From Vibrio mimicus (GTDB lineage Bacteria; Pseudomonadota; Gammaproteobacteria; Enterobacterales; Vibrionaceae), in assembly GCF_019048845.1 (NCBI RefSeq), contig NZ_CP077425.1:1-64000 (forward strand): a stretch of 64,000 nt of DNA. Reading direction: 5' to 3'. The notes below the pieces were generated by a model. That model was not told where the DNA came from and did not search any database. It saw only the letters and a program-made list of their open reading frames with translations. Made by a program: the position numbers and the translations under genes. Position 1 is the stretch's first letter. Each line of letters starts with the position of its first letter. This document shows, one piece after another, positions 58,618-64,000 of this stretch.

Positions 58618-60738
58618 GTGAAACCTATCGTAATCAAGCGTGATGGCTCAAAAGCCCCGTTTAACAGGGATCGTATCCAGGCTGCTGTGGAAAGCGCAGC
58701 TGAACATGCAGATCAAGAAATCGCCATTTATGCGTTGAATGTCGCGTTAGCGGTTGAGCTCAAGCTAAAAGGTTACGAAGAGGTGCATATCGCCGAGATT
58801 CAAACCCTCGTAGAGAACGAGCTAATGCAAGGCCCGTACAAAGCATTAGCTCGTTCATACATTGAATATCGCCATGACCGAGATGTTGCGCGTGAGAAGC
58901 AGAGCAAACTGACTAAAGAGATTGAAGGACTGATCGAAGAGAGCAATGCCGATCTGCTTAACGAAAATGCGAATAAAGATGGCAAAGTGATCCCAACTCA
59001 GCGTGATTTGTTAGCAGGTATTGTGGCTAAACATTATGCTAAAACGCGTATTTTGCCGCGTGATGTAGTGCAGGCACATGAGAAGGGTGATATTCACTAT
59101 CACGATCTGGATTACGCACCATTCTTCCCAATGTTTAACTGCATGCTGATTGATCTCAAAGGCATGTTAACCCACGGTTTCAAAATGGGTAATGCGGAAA
59201 TTGATACGCCTAAGTCAATTTCAACCGCAACGGCGGTAACTGCGCAAATTATCGCTCAAGTCGCTAGCCATATTTATGGTGGCACTACCATCAACCGGAT
59301 TGATGAAGTGCTCGCACCTTATGTGACGGCTAGTTACGAAAAGCATTTAGAGATTGCTCGTGAGTGGGATATTCATAGCCCAGAAGCGTTTGCTAAATCA
59401 CGCACTGAGAAAGAGTGTTACGATGCATTCCAATCTTTGGAATATGAAGTGAACACCCTACATACAGCAAATGGGCAAACCCCGTTTGTGACTTTCGGTT
59501 TTGGCTTAGGTACCAGCTGGGAATCGCGTTTGATCCAGCAATCGATTTTGAAAAATCGCATCGCAGGTTTGGGCAAAAACCGTAAAACGGCGGTATTCCC
59601 GAAACTGGTATTTGCGATTAAAGATGGTCTTAACCACAAAACCGAAGATCCTAACTACGACATTAAGCAGCTGGCGCTGGAATGTGCTTCTAAGCGCATG
59701 TACCCAGACATTCTGAACTACGACAAAGTGGTTGAAGTTACGGGGTCATTCAAAACCCCAATGGGTTGCCGTTCATTCCTGAACACCTATGAAGAAAATG
59801 GTGAGCTGATCCATGAAGGGCGTAACAACCTTGGTGTGGTGAGCTTAAACTTGCCACGCATCGCGCTTAAAGCCAAAGGTGATGTGAAGCAGTTTTACAC
59901 ACTACTCGATGAAAAACTAAAACTGGCACGTCGCGCGTTGGATACTCGAATTAACCGTTTAGAAAATGTGAAAGCCCGTGTAGCCCCTATTCTGTATATG
60001 GAAGGTGCGTGTGGTGTGCGTTTGAAAGCCGATGATTCGATTGCCGATATTTTCAAACATGGCCGCGCCTCTATTTCACTAGGCTATATTGGCGTGCACG
60101 AAACCATCACGGCATTGTTTGGTGCTCAAAAACACGTTTACGATGATGAACAGCTGCGTGAAGAAGCGGTGAAAATTATCCAGCACATGCGCAACACCGT
60201 AGAGCAGTGGAAGAAAGAAACGGGCTACGCGTTTAGCCTGTATGGCACGCCAAGTGAAAACTTGTGTAGCCGATTCTGCCGTATTGATGCCAAACAATTT
60301 GGCGTGGTAGAAGGGGTGACCGATAAAGGTTACTACACCAACAGTTTCCACTTAGATGTACAGAAGAAGGTTAACCCGTACGACAAAATCGATTTTGAAA
60401 TGCCGTACCCAGAAATTTCCAGCGGTGGTTTCATCTGTTACGGTGAATTCCCTAACATGCAACGCAATGTTGAAGCGCTGGAAAACGTGTGGGATTACAG
60501 CTATCAGCGAGTGCCGTATTACGGGACTAACACGCCAATTGATGAGTGTTACGAGTGTGGCTTTACTGGGGAGTTTGATTGCACGAGCAAAGGGTTTGTT
60601 TGCCCGCGCTGTGGCAACCATGAACCAACGAAAGTTTCTGTGACACGCCGTGTGTGTGGTTATTTGGGCAGCCCAGATGCACGTCCATTTAACGTTGGTA
60701 AGCAAGAAGAAGTAAAACGTCGGGTAAAACACCTGTAA
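58618..60738 (+). CDS. nrdD: Anaerobic ribonucleoside-triphosphate reductase
   Basis: 706 residues from a GTG (AAGGAG 6 bp upstream). An N-terminal ATP-cone (MKPIVIKRDGSKAPFNRDRIQAAVESA) senses ATP/dATP; the catalytic barrel follows. The zinc cysteines are C644, C647, C662 and C665 (CYECGFTGEF...CPRCGNHE) and the glycyl-radical site is G681 in RRVCGYLGSPDARPF, positions equal to E. coli NrdD. It reduces NTPs to dNTPs under anaerobiosis and needs the activase NrdG encoded next. Confidence 0.98.
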   Translation: MKPIVIKRDGSKAPFNRDRIQAAVESAAEHADQEIAIYALNVALAVELKLKGYEEVHIAEIQTLVENELMQGPYKALARSYIEYRHDRDVAREKQSKLTKEIEGLIEESNADLLNENANKDGKVIPTQRDLLAGIVAKHYAKTRILPRDVVQAHEKGDIHYHDLDYAPFFPMFNCMLIDLKGMLTHGFKMGNAEIDTPKSISTATAVTAQIIAQVASHIYGGTTINRIDEVLAPYVTASYEKHLEIAREWDIHSPEAFAKSRTEKECYDAFQSLEYEVNTLHTANGQTPFVTFGFGLGTSWESRLIQQSILKNRIAGLGKNRKTAVFPKLVFAIKDGLNHKTEDPNYDIKQLALECASKRMYPDILNYDKVVEVTGSFKTPMGCRSFLNTYEENGELIHEGRNNLGVVSLNLPRIALKAKGDVKQFYTLLDEKLKLARRALDTRINRLENVKARVAPILYMEGACGVRLKADDSIADIFKHGRASISLGYIGVHETITALFGAQKHVYDDEQLREEAVKIIQHMRNTVEQWKKETGYAFSLYGTPSENLCSRFCRIDAKQFGVVEGVTDKGYYTNSFHLDVQKKVNPYDKIDFEMPYPEISSGGFICYGEFPNMQRNVEALENVWDYSYQRVPYYGTNTPIDECYECGFTGEFDCTSKGFVCPRCGNHEPTKVSVTRRVCGYLGSPDARPFNVGKQEEVKRRVKHL

Positions 60739-60742
60739 CACT

Positions 60743-61210
60743 ATGAATTATCATCAATACTATCCAATTGATGTGGTCAACGGGCCGGGGACACGCTGCA
60801 CGCTGTTTGTCTCCGGTTGCGTGCATCAATGCAAAGGGTGCTACAACCAAAGTACTTGGTCCGTTTCATCTGGCCATCTTTATACTCAAGAGTTGGAAGA
60901 TCAGATCATTGCGGACTTAAACGATACACGCATTAAACGCCGCGGTTTATCGCTCTCTGGCGGTGATCCTCTTCATCCTGCAAATCTCGAAGCGGTTTTA
61001 CGTTTGGTACGCAGAGTAAGAGAGGAATGTCTGGGTAAAGACATCTGGCTATGGACAGGTTATCGTCTAGACGAACTTAGTGAACAGCAGCAACACATTT
61101 TGCCTTATCTCGATGTGCTGGTGGATGGTAAGTTTGAGCAAGCACTGGCGGATCCTATGCTGGAGTGGCGGGGTAGCGCAAATCAAGTGATCCACCGTTT
61201 TACTCTCTAA
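60743..61210 (+). CDS. nrdG: Anaerobic ribonucleotide reductase-activating protein
   Basis: 155 residues. The radical-SAM cluster motif C26-x3-C30-x2-C33 is in VSGCVHQCKGCYNQSTW, and GGDPL supports SAM binding. It generates the glycyl radical on NrdD. The gene starts 5 bp after the nrdD stop, so the two are one operon. Confidence 0.98.
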   Translation: MNYHQYYPIDVVNGPGTRCTLFVSGCVHQCKGCYNQSTWSVSSGHLYTQELEDQIIADLNDTRIKRRGLSLSGGDPLHPANLEAVLRLVRRVREECLGKDIWLWTGYRLDELSEQQQHILPYLDVLVDGKFEQALADPMLEWRGSANQVIHRFTL

Positions 61211-61220
61211 TTTTGTTGTT

Positions 61221-61252
61221 CTCAGCGCCGCGCTTAAGGCTGTGGTGCTGAG
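61221..61252 (+). repeat. Hairpin in the nrdG to aminotransferase gap
   Basis: CTCAGCGCC and GGTGCTGAG can pair over 9 bp with a 14-nt loop. No T-run follows on the plus strand, so it is not a typical terminator. Confidence 0.55.
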
Positions 61253-61332
61253 AGCAAAAAATCCCTTTCGGTTTTTATCTATCTGGTTTACTTTGTGGGT
61301 TGTTACCTGAATTTCAAAGGGTTGTGACTTTC

Positions 61333-62514
61333 ATGTTTACTCATTTACCAGCTCCAGTTTTAGATCCAATACTCTCTCTCTCTGTTGCCTTTCGTAATGA
61401 TCCTCGTCCGCAAAAAGTGGATTTAGGCATAGGCGTTTATAAAAACAGTCTTGGCGAAACTCCTATCATGCGCGCCGTAGCTATGGCGCAAGATAAAGTG
61501 GTTGCGACTCAAAAAACCAAGTCGTACGTTGGCCTTGCCGGTTGTGAAGAATTCAACCAGAGCATGATGCAATTAGTTTTAGGTTCCACACTCGATACTG
61601 AGCGCACGATCGCGATCCAGACTCCTGGTGCCAGTGGTGCACTAAGAATGCTTGGCGATTTGATGCGTGTCGCGCAGCCTGAAACCACAGTCTGGATCAC
61701 CGATCCTAGCTATGTGAACCACAAACCCGTGATGGAAGCAGCAGGGCTAAAAGTGCGTTACTACCGCTATTTCAGCCGTGAGACCAAAATGGTCGATACC
61801 GAGCTGATGTTGGCGGATTTAGCACAAGCCGGCCCGAAAGATGTGGTTCTACTGCATGGTTGCTGCCATAACCCAACGGGGGCTGACATCGACTTTTCAG
61901 CATGGCAAGCGATCACTGATCTTGCACAGAAAAACGGCTTCATTCCATTTGTGGATATTGCTTACCAAGGTTTTGGTGATGGTTTGGAGCAAGATGCGCA
62001 AGGTTTACGTTATATGGCTGAACGCATGGAAGAGATGTTGATCACCACCTCTTGTTCAAAGAACTTTGGCTTGTACCGTGAACGTACAGGAGCGGCCATC
62101 GTCATTGGTAAAAGCCAGCAGGATGTGACCAATGCTCGTGGAAAAATGCTAACACTCGCGCGCTCCACATACACCATGCCACCTGATCATGGCGCTGCTT
62201 TGGTGAAAACCGTGCTTAGAGATGAACAGCTCACCACTATTTGGAAGCAAGAACTGAGCGAAATGCAGCAACGTTTGTTAACTCTGCGCAAAGATTTGTG
62301 TAATGAGTTGAGAAATCAACACAATACGAGACAATTCGATTTTATTGAAAGCCATAGAGGGATGTTTACTGTACTCGGGTTTTCGGCTGAACAAATGGGT
62401 CGCCTACGTGAAGAGTTCGCGATTTATGGCGTTGCAGATGGGCGGATCAATATCGCCGGTCTGACCGAAAAAGACATTCCTTATGTCGCGAATGCAATTA
62501 TTCAAGTGTCGTAA
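61333..62514 (+). CDS. tyrB: Aromatic amino acid aminotransferase
   Basis: 393 residues of class I (fold type I) aminotransferase. MFTHLPAPVLDPILSLSVAFRNDPRPQKVDLGIGVYKN is the usual start of AspC/TyrB enzymes; D208 and Y211 (FVDIAYQGFGDG) contact PLP and K243 in TTSCSKNFGLYRERTGA forms the Schiff base. Transfers amino groups between aromatic 2-oxo acids and glutamate/aspartate; specificity between aspartate and tyrosine cannot be settled from sequence, so the symbol is tentative. The ATG at 61333 is preferred to an upstream start at 61300. Confidence 0.92.
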   Translation: MFTHLPAPVLDPILSLSVAFRNDPRPQKVDLGIGVYKNSLGETPIMRAVAMAQDKVVATQKTKSYVGLAGCEEFNQSMMQLVLGSTLDTERTIAIQTPGASGALRMLGDLMRVAQPETTVWITDPSYVNHKPVMEAAGLKVRYYRYFSRETKMVDTELMLADLAQAGPKDVVLLHGCCHNPTGADIDFSAWQAITDLAQKNGFIPFVDIAYQGFGDGLEQDAQGLRYMAERMEEMLITTSCSKNFGLYRERTGAAIVIGKSQQDVTNARGKMLTLARSTYTMPPDHGAALVKTVLRDEQLTTIWKQELSEMQQRLLTLRKDLCNELRNQHNTRQFDFIESHRGMFTVLGFSAEQMGRLREEFAIYGVADGRINIAGLTEKDIPYVANAIIQVS

Positions 62515-62571
62515 ATGAAGATGGCAAACACATACCCAATCAGGAAGGGTGGTATTTGATTAGGTGAAGAG

Positions 62572-63264
62572 ATGAATCAACCACTGAAATTGTTAGTGTC
62601 GTTAATGTTAAGTAGTGGGTTAGTGGCTTGTGCTACGACTCCCGTGCCCAAGGAACCTGAGAAAAAACCGGAAGCTACAGTGCCGGTGCAACCAGTAGAG
62701 AAGCCTGTGGTGGAAACGCCAACTGAGGACAACGCTCCTCTAGTGGAAACCTTGCCTGTGCTTGAGCCTGCACACACGTTGGAAACTGAAGTCAAACCCA
62801 AGGATGACTTTTCCACGGCAAAACGTACCTCTGATGGCAAAATCATTTTAGGTGAGAAAGAGTGGGCTTATATCCCAGGTTTGAAAGAGAGCTTTAAAGC
62901 GCGGATTGATACTGGGGCGACCACCTCTTCAATCAGTGCGGTAGATGTGGTTCCTTTTGAGCGAGATGGCAAAGATTGGGTGAAGTTTCGCATTGAGCAC
63001 GACAATATTCGTAGTGAAGAGTTGAGCTTGCCCGTTGAACGCTGGGTGAAAATTCGTCAATCGAGCACCGATAAGACTCAGCGCCGTGCTGTTGTTGTCG
63101 CATGGATTCAGATTGGGGATTTGAAAGAGCAAACGGAGTTTACTTTAGCAGATCGCACTCATTTGACTTACCCATTATTACTTGGCCGTAGTTTCTTTAA
63201 AGATGTCGCTGTCGTGGATGTTTCACGCCAGTTTATTCAAGACAAACGAACGGACAAAAAATAG
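62572..63264 (+). CDS. Lipoprotein with a retropepsin-like (DUF785) domain
   Basis: 230 residues. A lipobox LVAC places the lipidated Cys at C20; a Pro/Glu/Val-rich linker (about 22-80) follows. The C-terminal domain is of the ATP-dependent zinc protease/DUF785 family with the retropepsin-like D113-T-G-A motif in FKARIDTGATTSSISA and the YPLLLGRSFFKD segment. In related proteins the domain partners with RimK-like ligases. Probably attached to a cell membrane facing the periplasm. GAAGAG precedes the ATG; a terminator follows. Confidence 0.85.
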   Translation: MNQPLKLLVSLMLSSGLVACATTPVPKEPEKKPEATVPVQPVEKPVVETPTEDNAPLVETLPVLEPAHTLETEVKPKDDFSTAKRTSDGKIILGEKEWAYIPGLKESFKARIDTGATTSSISAVDVVPFERDGKDWVKFRIEHDNIRSEELSLPVERWVKIRQSSTDKTQRRAVVVAWIQIGDLKEQTEFTLADRTHLTYPLLLGRSFFKDVAVVDVSRQFIQDKRTDKK

Positions 63265-63274
63265 AGTGAAATAG

Positions 63275-63306
63275 AAAAGCCAGTGGGAGTCCACTGGCTT
63301 TTTTGT
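63275..63306. terminator. Bidirectional terminator
   Basis: Stem AAAAGCCAGTGG/CCACTGGCTTTT with loop GAGT and flanking T-runs on both strands, between the convergent lipoprotein and fruA genes. Confidence 0.92.
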
Positions 63307-63330
63307 GAGTAGAGTATGAGTCGGCAGCCA

Positions 63331-64000
63331 CTAAGCCGTTGCGACTTTCGCGGGGGCAGCTTTTTTCACCATGGCATAGCCAAAACCAGTAATCGCAGTA
63401 CCTACAGCAATCGCAACGAGGTAAAGCAATACAGGGCTAATTGCATTGGGGATCAAGAGTACGAAAAGACCACCGTGTGGTGCCATCAGTTTTGCACCAA
63501 ACAACATGGAAAGTGCACCTGTTACCGCTCCACCAGCCATACAAGCGGGGATGACACGCATCGGATCTTTGGCCGCAAATGGAATCGCACCTTCGGAGAT
63601 GAAACACAAACCTAAGACAAAAGATGCTTTGCCGGCTTCACGCTCACCCGCTTCAAATTTATCTTTCGCGATGAAAGTAGCCAGACCCATCCCTAAGGCT
63701 GGAACCATACCTGCTGCCATGATCGCCGCCATTGGCGCATAAGTTTGCGAGGCGAGTAGACCAACACCGAAAGTGTATGCCGCTTTGTTGACTGGGCCAC
63801 CTAAGTCGAAACACATCATCGCACCGAGTACAATGCCCAACAAAACCGCATTCGCGGATCCCATATTATTGAGGAAGCTTGTCATGCCAGACATGATGCT
63901 CGACATTGGGCCACCCACCACATAAATCATCACAAGACCCGTGAATAAGCTCGCGATGAAAGGGATGATCAGGATAGGTTTAAGCGCCGCCATTGATTGA
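63331..64000 (-). CDS. fruA: PTS fructose transporter EIIBC, C-terminal end (partial)
   Basis: The last 223 codons of a PTS EIIC membrane domain of the fructose family; the 5' end lies beyond the window. Visible are PILIIPFIASLFTGLVMIYVVG, MMCFDLGGPVNKAAYTFGVGLL (the GGPVNKAAY motif), and CFISEGAIPFAAKDPMRVIPACMAGGAVTGALSM with the conserved Glu/substrate region. It transports fructose and phosphorylates it at position 1. The product ends KKAAPAKVATA. Confidence 0.93.
   Translation of the reverse strand, partial: QSMAALKPILIIPFIASLFTGLVMIYVVGGPMSSIMSGMTSFLNNMGSANAVLLGIVLGAMMCFDLGGPVNKAAYTFGVGLLASQTYAPMAAIMAAGMVPALGMGLATFIAKDKFEAGEREAGKASFVLGLCFISEGAIPFAAKDPMRVIPACMAGGAVTGALSMLFGAKLMAPHGGLFVLLIPNAISPVLLYLVAIAVGTAITGFGYAMVKKAAPAKVATA

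Noticed and set aside
60352..60741. 129-codon minus-strand frame within nrdD
   Set aside because: Shadow of the conserved nrdD reading frame, which contains the zinc and radical motifs here.
61221..61252. Hairpin after nrdG as a terminator
   Set aside because: No run of T follows on the plus strand, so it is listed only as a hairpin.

Overview
The window is the distal part of the chromosomal superintegron (sedentary integron) of a Vibrio, almost certainly Vibrio cholerae chromosome II, followed by about 15 kb of ordinary chromosome. The identification rests on 59 complete VCR-type attC sites (mostly 120-123 bp, all in one orientation), on cassette toxin-antitoxin pairs of the parDE, ccdAB and higBA types known from V. 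cholerae, and on the right-hand chromosomal block (anaerobic ribonucleotide reductase nrdD-nrdG, an aromatic aminotransferase, fructose PTS). The integrase gene is not in the window and must lie to the left; cassettes run left to right.

Region 1-49,310 is the cassette array. Most cassettes are 300-900 bp with one gene, or two overlapping genes, read from its own ribosome-binding site. Contents: 11 recognisable toxin-antitoxin pairs (dinJ/yafQ-like, parDE, two YefM/RelE types, RelBE, higBA, ccdAB, DUF4160/DUF2442, phd/doc, a second Phd/ParE-type pair, DUF1778/GNAT); three non-TA GNAT acetyltransferases; two VOC proteins; GST, PhzF, MazG, hexapeptide acyltransferase, GyrI-like, LprI-like, DUF922, RRM, Fic, pentapeptide, GIY-YIG and NERD proteins; two near-identical kinase-like genes; and many proteins of unknown function. 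Three families of cassettes without a convincing gene recur (family A eight times, B three times, C three times). Nearly all genes facing against the array are toxin-antitoxin operons, which bring their own promoters.

Mobile elements have scarred the array: two identical 1,272-bp IS3-family copies in opposite orientation (each with a 3-bp target duplication, one splitting a P-loop ATPase gene and one splitting doc), a 1,260-bp IS3-family element in a family-A cassette, one intact IS30-family element and one truncated IS30 copy that marks the broken end of the array.

A useful internal test emerged: the bases just inside the two ends of each cassette are complementary to each other (usually 8-13 bp, a pattern private to that cassette). 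Almost every cassette passes. The MazG/IS30 cassette fails, showing that its two ends come from different cassettes; the ATPase and doc cassettes pass, showing that their halves belong together.

The best candidates for undescribed biology are the split 434-residue ATPase cassette, a two-gene cassette with a 57-residue and a 156-residue protein under a strong promoter and palindrome (45,201-45,884), two toxin/immunity-like cassettes (23,212-23,971 and 28,644-30,015), and the repeated gene-less cassette families.

Region 49,400-64,000 is conserved chromosome: a Na+/Ca2+ exchanger, an exported amidohydrolase, an isochorismatase-like hydrolase, a large exported phosphodiesterase-like protein, a divergent AraC regulator and AhpD-like pair, nrdDG with FNR and NrdR sites, an aromatic aminotransferase, a lipoprotein with a retropepsin-like domain, and the 3' end of fruA.
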